The notes: generated by a model from the letters alone, not told the origin. A stretch of DNA of 52,862 nt from Tissierellales bacterium (GCA_025210965.1 JAOAQY010000086.1:1-52862), one strand, 5' to 3'; positions 1 through 9,432 are shown, counted from the stretch's first letter. Numbers and translations: made by a program.

Positions 1-496
1 CATTTAATACCTTTTCTATAACATCACTAAAAAAGTTTACTTCTTCTATTCCATCTATCTGCTCTATCTTCGCCACTGTCGGTTCTACATTTCTAAGTGT
101 CTTCAAATGCAGTATAAATGAGTCTGGGAGTGGATTATCGCTCTCTAACCCCTCTAGTAACGATGCTTCGTCTCCCCAATCTTCTTTAAAATTCTCTAAT
201 GCCTGTGTTTTCGATATATACGTCAAATCTACAACTTCATCATATCCTAGTATTTCTTCCCCAATCGCCTCAACTTGAACAATGCTGAGACCATCTTTTA
301 GAAATATCTTCACATCATCAAATTCATCCTGTATGTGACTTGCTATATAATTCGTATTTATTATAAGCAGTAGTACTATTCCTAGTATTATAAGTGTAGC
401 TGATAATGAAGTTATCGATGCTAAACTCATCGTCCTGTTTCTCCAAAGCCCTACTAATCCTTGCCTTATATTTACTCCTACAGATCTAAGCTTCAT
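1..496 (-). CDS. ftsX: Cell division protein FtsX (3' end cut by window edge)
   Basis: This is the membrane subunit of the FtsEX ABC complex, which controls peptidoglycan hydrolases at division or during elongation. I translated the reverse strand directly; about 165 N-terminal residues are present. They start MKLRSVGVNIRQGLVGLWRN, then one long hydrophobic helix at about residues 31-48, then the start of the extracellular loop, which ends in DVIEKVLN at the window edge. The short positively charged N-terminus followed by a single helix and a large external domain is the usual FtsX layout. The ATG lies inside the end of ftsE (11-base overlap), so the two are translationally coupled. The remaining membrane helices lie outside the window. 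The identification rests mainly on this start pattern and on ftsE next door. Confidence 0.93.
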   Translation of the reverse strand, partial: MKLRSVGVNIRQGLVGLWRNRTMSLASITSLSATLIILGIVLLLIINTNYIASHIQDEFDDVKIFLKDGLSIVQVEAIGEEILGYDEVVDLTYISKTQALENFKEDWGDEASLLEGLESDNPLPDSFILHLKTLRNVEPTVAKIEQIDGIEEVNFFSDVIEKVLN

Positions 497-1169
497 CGTA
501 AACACCCCTTTGCGTGTCTCTGATGATTTTACCGTCGTGAATTTGAATCACTCGTCGTTTCATCATATCAACAATTTGATTTGCATGTGTAGCCATAATT
601 ACTGTCGTCCCTCTCTTATTGATATACTTTATAAGTTTCATAATCTCCCATGCATTGTTTGGGTCTAGATTTCCTGTAGGCTCATCGGCAACCAATACTG
701 ATGGATTGTTTATAATCGCCCTAGCTATTGAAACCTTCTGTCTCTCTCCACCTGATAACTCAGCTGGGTAGTAATTGCCCTTATCTTGAAGTCCTACCAT
801 ATTTAAAACTATTGGCACTTGCCTTTTTATACTGCGCGATGAAGCTCCAACTATCTCCATAGCAAATGCTATGTTTTCAAAAACAGTTTTTTGAGGCAAC
901 AATCTAAAATCTTGAAATACTACCCCTAGTTCTCTTCTGATATATGGTATTTTTCTATTACTTACACTCGTAATATCTTTATTGTTTAAAATAATTCTGC
1001 CGCCTGTCGGCTCTATTTCTTTCATCAATAATTTTATAATTGTCGATTTCCCAGCACCACTACTACCCACTAAAAATACAAATTCTCCTTTTTCAATGTG
1101 TAGATTGACTCTATCCAATACTTTTTTTTCTGAGCCATAATTCATTGATACGTTGATAAAATCTATCAC
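486..1169 (-). CDS. ftsE: Cell division ATP-binding protein FtsE
   Basis: This is the cytoplasmic ATPase of FtsEX. Its ATP cycle is transmitted through FtsX to cell wall hydrolases outside the membrane. The 227 residues contain all the ABC motifs: Walker A GSSGAGKS (35-42), a Q-loop in VVFQDF, signature LSGGERQ (138-144), Walker B ending ADEPTGNLD (161-169) and the switch His in MATH (195). The length is typical of FtsE. The start is a GTG with AGGAG about eight bases upstream. It overlaps ftsX by 11 bases. The gap before it carries a candidate promoter. Confidence 0.96.
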   Translation of the reverse strand: MIDFINVSMNYGSEKKVLDRVNLHIEKGEFVFLVGSSGAGKSTIIKLLMKEIEPTGGRIILNNKDITSVSNRKIPYIRRELGVVFQDFRLLPQKTVFENIAFAMEIVGASSRSIKRQVPIVLNMVGLQDKGNYYPAELSGGERQKVSIARAIINNPSVLVADEPTGNLDPNNAWEIMKLIKYINKRGTTVIMATHANQIVDMMKRRVIQIHDGKIIRDTQRGVYDEA

Positions 1170-1206
1170 TTAACTCACTCCTGTCATTAAACAACCTCTC
1201 TGTATC

Positions 1207-1235
1207 ATTATACTTTTAAAAAAGTCAAAATCTAA
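1207..1235 (-). promoter_or_regulatory. Candidate sigma-A-type promoter of ftsEX
   Basis: On the minus strand a TTAGAT -35-like box is followed by 17 bases and a perfect TATAAT -10 box, about 40 bases before the ftsE start. The -10 is strong and the -35 is weak, so the site is plausible but not proven. Confidence 0.45.
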
Positions 1236-1249
1236 GGTTTTAAAGCATT

Positions 1250-2152
1250 TTATACAAAAATTACACGGTTATAGTAAATATATGCTAGTATAAGTATTCT
1301 AAAGTTCATTGCATCTTTAAATACCTTCAAATCATATCCCGTAGTTTTGTGTATCTTTTCTAATCTATATATCAAGGTATTTCTGTGAATAAAAAGCTTT
1401 CTAGCAGCTTCACTGATATTTAGATTGCTTTCTAAAAATATATTTGCTGTCTTTATATCGTCTGTATCTAGCATCGAAAATTTAGCTAATTCTATTTTCT
1501 TTTCCAGTGTTTTAAGTTCACTTTCGCCTAAATTAGCTATGATTTGATTTATCATCAATTGATCATATTTTACAACACTTTCACTGATTCCATATCGTTT
1601 TGCTAGTCCTATAGCTTGCCTTGCTTCGCATTGTCCACGATAAACATGACGCGGTTCTATAATTGTGCTCAGTCCAATTTGTATTTCTATAGCCAAATCT
1701 GACAATATAAGTCCCGATAATTCCCTAGGAAATTTTTCGTCTATATCATCTGAAAATCTATAGTAAATACTTAGCTCGTTCTTATTTAAACTAGTAAAAT
1801 CAAGTTCTCGAATATTTATTGCCTTTAAATACTCTACTATTCTCTTCATTTCATCATCACTTTTAAGTATTATCGACATTATCTGCCCATGGGATAATCT
1901 TAAAATGTTCTTTTTTTCGAAATAATCTGTTATTTCTTCATCGCTTCTATCTTCACTCAAAAAATAACTCAAGTTTTTCCTTTGATTCTCAGATTTTGTT
2001 CTATTTTGTTGGAGTTCTTCTATGATATCTAAAAGTACTTTTTCTCTATCTGTTAATCTATTCTCCATACAAACATGTATTTCCTGCTCTTCTATATCAA
2101 TTTCTTCCGAAAAAAATTTTTTGATTAATTCAAATTTATTTTCTTCTTTCAT
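1250..2152 (-). CDS. PucR/CdaR-type transcriptional regulator
   Basis: This is a likely DNA-binding regulator of about 300 residues. The C-terminal ~60 residues carry the PucR-type helix-turn-helix: NISEAARKLFIHRNTLIYRL, followed by EKIHKTTGYDL. The preceding ~200 residues resemble the GGDEF-like middle region of CdaR/PucR proteins, with no catalytic motif that I can see. The ligand is unknown. An upstream GTG would add four residues, but the ATG at 2152 is better. It has GGGTG at good spacing, and the -10 box at 2169-2174 puts transcription start almost on the GTG. It ends about 80 bases before ftsE. Whether it controls ftsEX is only a guess from position. Confidence 0.78.
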   Translation of the reverse strand: MKEENKFELIKKFFSEEIDIEEQEIHVCMENRLTDREKVLLDIIEELQQNRTKSENQRKNLSYFLSEDRSDEEITDYFEKKNILRLSHGQIMSIILKSDDEMKRIVEYLKAINIRELDFTSLNKNELSIYYRFSDDIDEKFPRELSGLILSDLAIEIQIGLSTIIEPRHVYRGQCEARQAIGLAKRYGISESVVKYDQLMINQIIANLGESELKTLEKKIELAKFSMLDTDDIKTANIFLESNLNISEAARKLFIHRNTLIYRLEKIHKTTGYDLKVFKDAMNFRILILAYIYYNRVIFV

Positions 2153-2168
2153 AAAATCACCCACTATT

Positions 2169-2197
2169 ATTATACCTAATAATTACAATAATAACAA
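2169..2197 (-). promoter_or_regulatory. Promoter of the PucR-type regulator, very short leader
   Basis: TTGTTA, 17 bases, TATAAT on the minus strand. The -10 box is so close that the transcript should begin only about ten bases before the ATG at 2152. This supports that start over the GTG at 2164. Confidence 0.55.
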
Positions 2198-2230
2198 ATA
2201 AACATAGCATTTTATATTAATGACTCCTAA

Positions 2231-2280
2231 ATAAAAATGGGTTGAAGATTTAGAATAAACTTCTAAATCTTCAACCCATT
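2231..2280 (-). terminator. Rho-independent terminator of the transketolase operon
   Basis: The arms at 2236-2255 and 2261-2280 form a perfect 20-base-pair stem with a 5-base loop. On the minus strand the stem is followed by a T-rich tail (TTTTTAT, 2231-2237). It starts 14 bases after the stop of the C-terminal transketolase subunit. Confidence 0.92.
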
Positions 2281-2293
2281 ATTTAATCTTTAT

Positions 2294-3232
2294 TTATTTT
2301 CTTGAAATAGCTTTTTTAGCTGATTCAACTAAGTTGGCTGCTGTAAGACCATATTTTTCTAATAGGTCAGCTGGTGTACCTGACTCACCAAATGTATCTT
2401 TAACACCAACGATTTCCATAGGCACTACTTTACCAGAAACAACAACTTCTGATACCGCGCTACCAAGTCCACCATAGATGCTGTGCTCTTCAGCTGTAAC
2501 TATAGCACCTGTTTTTTCTGCTGATTCTAAAATCAACTCGTTATCAAGTGGCTTTATAGTATGGATATTTACTACTCTAGCTGAGATTCCTTCTTTAGCA
2601 AGCGTCTCTCTAGCTTCTAAGGCCATTGCTACCATGATTCCAGTTGCTACAAATGTTACATCTGTACCTTCTTCAATCACAACGCCTTTTCCGATTTCAA
2701 ATTTGTAATCTTCGTCAAATAATACAGGAACGTTCATTCTACCAAATCTCATGTAGACTGGTCCTTCATATTCTGCAGCTGCCACAACAGCTGCTTTTGC
2801 TTCTGTAGCGTCAGCTGGATTTATAACAACCATTCCTGGGATAGTTCTCATAAGACTTAAATCTTCTAGCATTTGATGCGATGCACCATCTTCACCTACT
2901 GTTAAACCAGCATGTGTTGCTGCTATTTTAACGTTTAATCTAGGATATGCTACTGAGTTTCTGATTATTTCATAAGCTCTACCTGCTGCAAACATAGCAA
3001 ATGAACTTGCAAATGGAATCTTGCCACAAGCTGCAAGTCCTGCTGCAACTCCAACCAAGTCCTGTTCTGCTATACCTACATTGAAAAATCTCTCTGGGCA
3101 AACAGATTTAAATGTTGCTGTTTTTGTCGATTTTGACAAGTCAGCATCTAATACTACTACATTTTTATTTTGCTCTGCTAATAGCTTGAGCCCTTCTCCA
3201 TAAGCAACACGAGTTGCGATCATCTCTGCCAT
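2294..3232 (-). CDS. Transketolase, C-terminal subunit
   Basis: This is the second subunit of a split transketolase, holding the pyrimidine-binding and C-terminal domains. With the N-terminal subunit it moves two-carbon units between sugar phosphates in the non-oxidative pentose phosphate pathway, using thiamine diphosphate. At 312 residues it matches half-transketolases. The catalytic Glu that activates the cofactor is E56 in GIAEQDLVG. Other family motifs include GLTVGEDGASHQ and the C-terminal AEEHSIYGGLGSAVSEV. Its ATG overlaps the stop of the N-terminal subunit by one base (TAATG), so the two are made together. A strong terminator follows. A general 1-deoxyxylulose-5-phosphate synthase role is unlikely, because that enzyme is a single long chain. 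Confidence 0.93.
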   Translation of the reverse strand: MAEMIATRVAYGEGLKLLAEQNKNVVVLDADLSKSTKTATFKSVCPERFFNVGIAEQDLVGVAAGLAACGKIPFASSFAMFAAGRAYEIIRNSVAYPRLNVKIAATHAGLTVGEDGASHQMLEDLSLMRTIPGMVVINPADATEAKAAVVAAAEYEGPVYMRFGRMNVPVLFDEDYKFEIGKGVVIEEGTDVTFVATGIMVAMALEARETLAKEGISARVVNIHTIKPLDNELILESAEKTGAIVTAEEHSIYGGLGSAVSEVVVSGKVVPMEIVGVKDTFGESGTPADLLEKYGLTAANLVESAKKAISRK

Positions 3233-4047
3233 TATTGAGCACCTCCTAATTCTTTTAAAGCTTGAGCTGTTTGCTCATCGTTTGGTGCTTGACCATGCCA
3301 TCCTGCTTCATTTTCCATAAATGAAACGCCTTTACCTTTTACAGTTTTAGCAATAATTATAGTTGGCTGTCCTTTTGTTTCACGAGCTTCTTTAAAAGCT
3401 GCTTGAATTTCTTCAAAATTATGTCCATCAATCTTTACTACGTGCCATCCAAATGCTTCCCATTTCTTGTCGATTGGCTCGATTGACATAACTTCGCTGT
3501 TTTTACCATCGATTTGTAAACCGTTAAAGTCTAAAACCGCTGTAAGGTTATCTAATTTGTAATGTGCTGCAAACATAGCTGCTTCCCAAACCAAACCTTC
3601 TTGAACTTCCCCATCTCCTAATAGTGCATATACTCTATTAGATGTTTCATCAATTTTGTTTGCTAATGCCATTCCTGATGCTGCTGAAATACCCTGTCCT
3701 AGTGAACCTGTTGACATATCAACGCCAGGTGTATCGTTCATATTTGGGTGTCCTTGCAATTCTGAATTAATTTTTCTAAGTGTACTCAATTCTGATTTGT
3801 CAAAAAATCCTCTCTCTGCTAATGCTGCATAAAGAACTGGTGCAGCATGACCTTTAGATAATACAAATCTGTCACGGTCTGCTTTCTTAGGATTTTTAGG
3901 ATCAATATTCATTTCATCAAAGAACAATACAGTCATTATATCTGCTGCTGATAATGATCCTCCTGGATGACCAGATTTTGATAGGTGTAACATTTTGACA
4001 ATTTCTTGTCTGATCGTAGTCGCTATGGACTGGAACTCTTGGTTCAT
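3232..4047 (-). CDS. Transketolase, N-terminal subunit
   Basis: This is the thiamine-diphosphate-binding half of the split transketolase (271 residues). The pattern is clear: [15 protein letters not shown] near residues 24-37, H67 in SKGHAAP, and the cofactor and magnesium motif GDGEVQEG (144-151) ending around N175. The conserved histidines that contact the substrate are present. A full AGGAGG stands just before the ATG. It is the first gene of a two-gene operon and overlaps the next by one base. Split transketolases are common in Clostridia and archaea, so the arrangement itself is not a frameshift. Confidence 0.94.
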   Translation of the reverse strand: MNQEFQSIATTIRQEIVKMLHLSKSGHPGGSLSAADIMTVLFFDEMNIDPKNPKKADRDRFVLSKGHAAPVLYAALAERGFFDKSELSTLRKINSELQGHPNMNDTPGVDMSTGSLGQGISAASGMALANKIDETSNRVYALLGDGEVQEGLVWEAAMFAAHYKLDNLTAVLDFNGLQIDGKNSEVMSIEPIDKKWEAFGWHVVKIDGHNFEEIQAAFKEARETKGQPTIIIAKTVKGKGVSFMENEAGWHGQAPNDEQTAQALKELGGAQ

Positions 4048-4138
4048 GTGTAAACCTCCTAAAATTTACTAATTCTATATATTGCTGAATGTTGTTTCAG
4101 CACAAATCACTATTAGTAGTGCTTCATACAAGTCAATA

Positions 4139-4147
4139 GTATACCAC
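4139..4147 (-). promoter_or_regulatory. Candidate extended -10 promoter of the transketolase operon
   Basis: The minus strand reads TGGTATACT, an extended -10 element with no clear -35 box. It would give a leader of about 85 bases, which contains a small inverted repeat (CACTA/TAGTG). Confidence 0.35.
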
Positions 4148-4195
4148 ATTTACGGCTCAAAAAAAGTCCTTTTTATTAAAATGTCAAATCATTTT

Positions 4196-4969
4196 TTAAT
4201 TTTGGACATCTGTCACAGCTTTAGGCGTAAATAATATCTTTAATATAAACTTTGGTATCGCTAATTGTCTTTTAAATCTCTTTGGATCTTCTTTTAGTCT
4301 ATATAGCCATTCAAGCCCTATCTTTCTCCAAGCTTCTGGTGCTCCTTTTACTTTACCTGCAATTACGTCTGCAACCCCACCATTTCCAATAGCTAACTTG
4401 CAATTTATTAGCGGTGCATTCTCATCTATCCAAAGCTCCTGCTTGTATGCACCTAAGCATACAAATAGTATGTCTGCATTAGATTTATTGATTTTATCTA
4501 TTACTTCACGTTCTTCATCATGACCACTGTGCCCAATATGAGTCCCTTTGAAGTATCCGTGGTGGTGACCTGCAACAATTAAATTTTTGTACTTTTCCTT
4601 GATGTTATCACAAGCTTTTTCAGCTATTCCAGGTTCTCCACCTAGTATAAATAATCTGCCTCCGGTTCTATCTAATTCTTCCAGCATCCACAAAGACAAA
4701 TCATATCCTGTAACTCTTTCTTTAAACGACTTTCCTTTGATTTTAGCTGCATAGACAAGACCTATACCATCAACTGTTACGTAATCAGCTCTGTTGAGTA
4801 TATCTTTATATTTTTTGTTTTTTTGAGCAGCCATAACTATTTCTGGATTTGGAGTTACTATCTTTTGGATACCTTTTCCTGCTCGAAGGTGTTCTTTAAT
4901 TTTTGCCGTAGTTTCTTCAAATGTCATATTGTCTATTTGAACACCTAAGACATCTAGCCTATATCTCAT
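4196..4969 (-). CDS. tagA: WecG/TagA/CpsF-family glycosyltransferase
   Basis: This is a membrane-associated glycosyltransferase that adds the second sugar (N-acetylmannosamine or similar) to undecaprenyl-diphosphate-linked GlcNAc, the linkage step for teichoic-acid-like or secondary wall polymers. At 257 residues it has the family core. It shows TPNPEIVMAAQKN (39-51), the catalytic-Asp motif ADYVTVDGIGLVYA (D67) and FVCLGAYKQELWI about two-thirds along. The positively charged C-terminal tail (EWLYRLKEDPKRFKRQ) is the piece that attaches TagA to the membrane in studied relatives. The start ATG overlaps the csaB stop by four bases. It is the last gene of the polysaccharide run. I saw no convincing terminator after it. 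Confidence 0.9.
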   Translation of the reverse strand: MRYRLDVLGVQIDNMTFEETTAKIKEHLRAGKGIQKIVTPNPEIVMAAQKNKKYKDILNRADYVTVDGIGLVYAAKIKGKSFKERVTGYDLSLWMLEELDRTGGRLFILGGEPGIAEKACDNIKEKYKNLIVAGHHHGYFKGTHIGHSGHDEEREVIDKINKSNADILFVCLGAYKQELWIDENAPLINCKLAIGNGGVADVIAGKVKGAPEAWRKIGLEWLYRLKEDPKRFKRQLAIPKFILKILFTPKAVTDVQN

Positions 4970-6069
4970 TCGATTCCCTCCAACAATTCTTTTATTATCT
5001 CTATATTTTCATATGCACTCTTAAGTTTCTCATCATGACTCATTTCTAGTAAATCTATAGTCTTTGATTTATCTACAATACCTTTTTCAACTATATTATC
5101 TAATTCACCTTCTCGGAGCTGTGCCATAGAGCACACGCTATTTACTTTTAGCATGTCCATGAGGCCTCTAACTTTCGGATCATAGGAAATCGCAGTAAGC
5201 GCTCTTTGAGATAATATTGCGTATATCAATGCATGATATCTCATCGCAACTATGTAATCCATTTTGCTCATTATGCCTATCATCTCGTCAGCTTCATAGC
5301 ATCCTTTTAAACAATGTACTCTAGAATTATCGTCTAATTGGTCTATTATGCTCTGACTTATTTTGTCATCATGAGGATGTTGCATGGGTATGAAAACTAC
5401 TTCATACCCCTTGTCACAAATTGATTTGACAAGCGCTTTGACTCCGCTCTCGATATATTGTCCCTCTTTCCACGGCCTTACTGATATTCCTATATATTTT
5501 TTGTCGAAATCTAAATTTTCCTCTTCAAATATTCGATTTATTCTATTTTGCTCTATTGATTTCATCATAAACACGGGATCAAATGTAACACTTATCTTTG
5601 GATGTTTCAAACCCAATTCCATCAAAAAATCATATGAATCTTGATCTCTAAGGGTTATCACATCAACTTTTTTAAGCATTTCAAGAGTCCTTCTTCTATT
5701 AAATCCACTCTTTATAGGTCCCATCCCATTTGCAAATACCATCACTCTTTTACAATGTTTTTTGGCTAAGTGCAAGAGCATCAAATAATAGTATAGTGAT
5801 CTATTGCTTGTTCCATCTTGTAGCAACGTTCCTCCACCACTTATAAACAAATCGCAGCTTTTCATTTCTTTTGTTATCTGCAATAAATTGTAGCGGTTTA
5901 TAGCTCTTATGTTATAGTTTTTTTCTGTCTGTTCTACTTGATTAGAAAGAGCAACAATCTCTACCTTTTCACCAATCTCTTTTAATTGTTGTGTCAAGAC
6001 TTTTAAAATAGCATCGTCTCCACTATTATTGAAACCATAATAGCCCGATATCAATATTTTTTTAGTCAT
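4966..6069 (-). CDS. csaB: Polysaccharide pyruvyl transferase CsaB
   Basis: This enzyme transfers pyruvate from phosphoenolpyruvate as a ketal onto a sugar of the secondary cell wall polymer. The pyruvylated polymer is the anchor for SLH-domain proteins. The 367 residues carry the CsaB start ILISGYYGFNNSGDDAIL, the GGGTLLQDGTSNRSLYYYL segment and the late motif MRYHALIYAI, all typical of the family. It overlaps its neighbours on both sides by a few bases, so it is in an operon with tagA and the O-antigen-ligase-like gene. An SLH protein is encoded near 50-51.5 kb, which fits this role. Confidence 0.93.
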   Translation of the reverse strand: MTKKILISGYYGFNNSGDDAILKVLTQQLKEIGEKVEIVALSNQVEQTEKNYNIRAINRYNLLQITKEMKSCDLFISGGGTLLQDGTSNRSLYYYLMLLHLAKKHCKRVMVFANGMGPIKSGFNRRRTLEMLKKVDVITLRDQDSYDFLMELGLKHPKISVTFDPVFMMKSIEQNRINRIFEEENLDFDKKYIGISVRPWKEGQYIESGVKALVKSICDKGYEVVFIPMQHPHDDKISQSIIDQLDDNSRVHCLKGCYEADEMIGIMSKMDYIVAMRYHALIYAILSQRALTAISYDPKVRGLMDMLKVNSVCSMAQLREGELDNIVEKGIVDKSKTIDLLEMSHDEKLKSAYENIEIIKELLEGIE

Positions 6070-7801
6070 TGCTCTTCTCCTTTACTTTATATTCTGTTCG
6101 TTGAACACGAATAAGTATACCAGCAAAACCAACAATCATCCAGAATGTCCATATAATTTTGGGCAAATACAATACGTTTTCTGTCAAACCATTAGTCAAT
6201 ATTGCAACAAATGAACCAAACAAGCTTATAGCAATTATTCGTGCAAATCGATCTTCTCTCTGTATCGATATTTGGTAAAGTTTTTTCAAAATTATACCTA
6301 GCATGAATACAAGTACAAGTAAGCCTCCAATTCCAAGCTCTGCAAATATCTCCAATATCATATTGTGTGAATGATACACATTCATTGTTCGTATATAATT
6401 GAGATAATTTATCTTAAATGGCATGTATCCAAAACCTACGCCTAATATCCAATTGTCTTTTATCATTTCCATAGCAACTTTCCAAACTCTTATTCTATAT
6501 GCGTTTGAAGAGTCTCCAAGATTTGCAATAGATAGTATTCTATTCAAAATACTCTCTGGAAGTAAAAATAAACTAACTATTCCAGCTGGTATAAGTGCCC
6601 AAATGAGTTCTTTTTTGTATAGGATAACCATAACTGCTACTGCAAATGCAAATCCTAGCCACGCACCTCTACCAAATGTCAATACTAGCGCACAACCCAT
6701 AGCTCCTGTTGTACCTAAAAACAACAATTTTTTGAACCATCCCTTGCTATTCATAAATAATCCCATAGATATAGGTAATGCCATTATGAGGTATTCTCCA
6801 AGTATATTTGGATTTCCAAATACAGAATATACTCGCACGCTCAAGTTTGGATTATTTTGAACGTCTACCCATGCTGCATCCATTTCTACTCCAATAAAAT
6901 ACTGTAAAACTCCATAAACTGCAACCAAAGTAGCAACATATACAAAACTTACCATCATGCTATATAGTTTTTCTAAATTTTTTGAATCTATTATCATACT
7001 TATAGTCCAAACTATAGCTACAGTATGAATAGCCAAATCTCTGATGCTATCCATTCTATATGTCGATGTGCCTGTTCCTATTACCATTACTACATAAAAT
7101 AATACTATGGCAAATATCAAACAATCTATTTTTAGAGGAGCTTTTCTCTTTACCGCGCCCCAAACTAGTTTTATACTGCTAAGTGCAATTAAAAGCACCA
7201 TAGTAATTGATTTTGGCAATATAGGAATAGACAATATTAAAAAACTCATAATCCAAGGAAATTCTACAGTCTTTCCATCAGATGACCAAAAGTAACTCAT
7301 ACGCTCATGTAAAACGCTTGACTCATATGTTTCTCTCAAACCTGCTGGATTGACTCCAAGTGCTAAAATCATAATTAAAGCAGACACAAATGTAAACGTT
7401 ATTTCCGGTGTCATGGAATAGATATTTATATATGTCAAATATGCTATCGTTGACAAGAGCATCATTATTATACTTATTATTTTCTTTCCTAGTGGAGAAG
7501 AAACCATTTTAATCAACTTGTGAAACAAGCTATAATTTTTATTGTGTTCCCAAAAATGTCCTATAGACTTCAGCCCATAGTCAACACCTTTAAACATTGT
7601 ATCTATTATTTTATACGCCACACTATTTTCAATTGTACTCGTATGGTCGCTCATTATTTTCCCCAATGCAGAAGCTCTGTAAGCCTTCTTCACTCTCTCA
7701 AAACAACGCCCTGCAATTTTAACTGCTGAGCTGTGAATTTTATACTGTGAACATCTATTTGCTAATGTATAAAATTTTCTCTTCAGTGCTCGTTTTTCCA
7801 T
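6062..7801 (-). CDS. O-antigen ligase/polymerase-like membrane protein
   Basis: This is a polytopic membrane protein of 579 residues, related to the O-antigen ligase/Wzy family. It probably polymerises or ligates the surface polysaccharide made by its operon partners. About the first 95 residues look cytoplasmic, followed by many hydrophobic helices. The Wzy_C-like signature lies in the last third: GVGFGYMPFKINYLN and then YHSHNMILEIFAELGIGG, whose His-Asn pair is typical. It also shows NPNILGEYLIMALP and FGRGAWLGF, recurrent in this family. It overlaps csaB by eight bases. The substrate cannot be told from the sequence. Teichoic acid ligases are a different family, so a polymerase or ligase of the pyruvylated polymer is the likeliest reading. 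Confidence 0.85.
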   Translation of the reverse strand: MEKRALKRKFYTLANRCSQYKIHSSAVKIAGRCFERVKKAYRASALGKIMSDHTSTIENSVAYKIIDTMFKGVDYGLKSIGHFWEHNKNYSLFHKLIKMVSSPLGKKIISIIMMLLSTIAYLTYINIYSMTPEITFTFVSALIMILALGVNPAGLRETYESSVLHERMSYFWSSDGKTVEFPWIMSFLILSIPILPKSITMVLLIALSSIKLVWGAVKRKAPLKIDCLIFAIVLFYVVMVIGTGTSTYRMDSIRDLAIHTVAIVWTISMIIDSKNLEKLYSMMVSFVYVATLVAVYGVLQYFIGVEMDAAWVDVQNNPNLSVRVYSVFGNPNILGEYLIMALPISMGLFMNSKGWFKKLLFLGTTGAMGCALVLTFGRGAWLGFAFAVAVMVILYKKELIWALIPAGIVSLFLLPESILNRILSIANLGDSSNAYRIRVWKVAMEMIKDNWILGVGFGYMPFKINYLNYIRTMNVYHSHNMILEIFAELGIGGLLVLVFMLGIILKKLYQISIQREDRFARIIAISLFGSFVAILTNGLTENVLYLPKIIWTFWMIVGFAGILIRVQRTEYKVKEKSND

Positions 7802-7813
7802 GAATACACCCCA

Positions 7814-8302
7814 TTATTGTTCGATGATATCAACCTTTAACGCAACCCCTTGAATTGAAACTTTGCGGTTTTTTAGTGTAAATTGATTTCCTATTCTAGT
7901 ATGTTTTCCATTTATAACAACAACATCTTCAGTTATATACGCCGGACACTTCATTTTAAGTGTAACTACGTATTTGCCTGGAACTTCCATTGGAACTAAC
8001 TTATTGTCTGTCTGTATATTATCTACAAATGGTTTTATTTCTTTTGACTCAATTGTTCCAAATAATACATTTTCATCATAGTAATTTAATTCATCCCCAT
8101 CAACTAAACCATCTATTGTTGCCTGTCTTACATCTGCTACCTCTAATTGCACATATACATCCCCATTTGGTTTTACTTTTGCCCATCTATTGCCAAATAA
8201 TTTAACTCCTCCAACTACCATTAGTACTAATACTAACACTACACACAAGTCAATTACATTGATTACCCCAAATAATTTTCCTTTTTCATCAATCATTTTC
8301 AT
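7814..8302 (-). CDS. DUF4330-family membrane protein
   Basis: This 162-residue protein has a short charged start (MKMIDEKGKLFGVINVID), one membrane helix at about residues 15-35, and an external domain rich in beta strands. The opening DEKGKLFG(V/I)INVIDL is characteristic of DUF4330, a family of unknown function found beside surface polysaccharide genes. The ribosome site GGAGG sits well before the ATG. It lies between the GT4 gene and the ligase-like gene with 11-12 base gaps, so it is surely co-transcribed. A role in export or assembly of the polymer is inference from neighbours only. Confidence 0.8.
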   Translation of the reverse strand: MKMIDEKGKLFGVINVIDLCVVLVLVLMVVGGVKLFGNRWAKVKPNGDVYVQLEVADVRQATIDGLVDGDELNYYDENVLFGTIESKEIKPFVDNIQTDNKLVPMEVPGKYVVTLKMKCPAYITEDVVVINGKHTRIGNQFTLKNRKVSIQGVALKVDIIEQ

Positions 8303-8313
8303 TATTTTGCCTC

Positions 8314-9432
8314 CTATATTCTAGTCTTTTTTATAGTATGATATATTTTCACATGGTCTCGACCCATCTTATCCAATGAAAATAGTTCACTAACTTTAGT
8401 TTTTAAATTATCGCCCATGTTCTTATAGCAATCATTCTTAAGAGATTCATCTAAATACTTAGCTAATTCATTTTTGTTTTCCACTTCAAACAAGTAGCCA
8501 TTAATCCCTTGCTCAACTAAATCAGCTATACCACCAACATCTGTGCTTATAATTGTTTTTCCTAGCTTTGCTCCTTCCAATATCACATATGGAAAGCTTT
8601 CACTCTTAGATGTAAGCACATTTATGTCTAGAGCATTGAAAAAAGAATAGTTTTCTCGAACAAATCCTAATAGGTATATCTTTTGAGAAAGCCCTTCTTG
8701 CTGTATCAATTGCTCTAGGTGATGCTTTTCCTCTCCTGTTCCAGCAATCAATATCAAAAAATCATCTCGCATACTAGAGAGTTCTTTTCCCGCCTCTATG
8801 AGCGTATTTACACTCTTATTAGTATCAAGTCTCGCTGCAATACCTATGATTTTTTTATTGGTTGCATCTATACCATATTTAGATAAAAATTCTTTTTTTT
8901 CTATTATATCAACCGTTTTTTCTAAATCTATACCATTGTAAACAGTAAAGATTTTTTCTGAATCAAAGCTACGTTCTACTAGCATTTTTTTGAAATTATT
9001 CGACACTGCAATGTAGTAGTCAAATTTTCTAAGGGCCATCTCATTTAACCCAGTGAATATAATTTTTTTGTACAAATTATCTTTAAAGTCTAATTTGTAG
9101 TCACTGTGAATAGTTGTTACAAACGGAACTTTAACTTTTGATTTTAGAAACATTGCTATAAAATTAGCTCTAGCACCATGGCAATGTACTAAATCATAGC
9201 CCTCTTTTTCTATTAGTTCTTTTAATCTCGAAACCACTGAAAAATCAAAACGATTTTTTTGTTGATACACTTCAATATCCAACCCTAATTTTTTACCATC
9301 TTCATAGAATTGGTCCTCAATAAAACAGACTAGCTTTATTTGGATATCTTCTGATAGTTTTTCTACTAATGACAAAACATGTGTCTTTGCACCACCAGTA
9401 TCTCCACCACTAATCAAATGAAGTACTTTCAT
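8314..9432 (-). CDS. Glycosyltransferase family 4 protein
   Basis: This is a cytoplasmic or membrane-associated retaining glycosyltransferase with the GT-B fold (372 residues). The N-terminal domain begins KVLHLISGGDTGGAKTHVL, the usual GT4 acceptor-side glycine-rich loop. The C-terminal domain has GIAARLDTNKSVNTLIEA and the EX7E nucleotide-sugar motif in SESFPYVILEGAKLGK. The ATG at 9432 has AAGGAGG at seven bases; the GTG just before it would be too close. The sugar donor is not readable from sequence. Position in the csaB/tagA operon points to building the secondary cell wall polymer. Confidence 0.88.
   Translation of the reverse strand: MKVLHLISGGDTGGAKTHVLSLVEKLSEDIQIKLVCFIEDQFYEDGKKLGLDIEVYQQKNRFDFSVVSRLKELIEKEGYDLVHCHGARANFIAMFLKSKVKVPFVTTIHSDYKLDFKDNLYKKIIFTGLNEMALRKFDYYIAVSNNFKKMLVERSFDSEKIFTVYNGIDLEKTVDIIEKKEFLSKYGIDATNKKIIGIAARLDTNKSVNTLIEAGKELSSMRDDFLILIAGTGEEKHHLEQLIQQEGLSQKIYLLGFVRENYSFFNALDINVLTSKSESFPYVILEGAKLGKTIISTDVGGIADLVEQGINGYLFEVENKNELAKYLDESLKNDCYKNMGDNLKTKVSELFSLDKMGRDHVKIYHTIKKTRI

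Noticed and set aside
3232-3232. Frameshift splitting a single transketolase
   Set aside because: Each half has its own start and motifs, they overlap by one base (TAATG), and split transketolases are known in Clostridia.
4048-4195. Riboswitch in the leader of the transketolase operon
   Set aside because: Only a small inverted repeat and an AT-rich leader are visible; no known riboswitch core could be matched.
6423-6860. Plus-strand open frame of 145 codons inside the O-antigen-ligase-like gene
   Set aside because: It is antisense to membrane helices, so its hydrophobic look follows from the opposite strand; there is no ribosome site.
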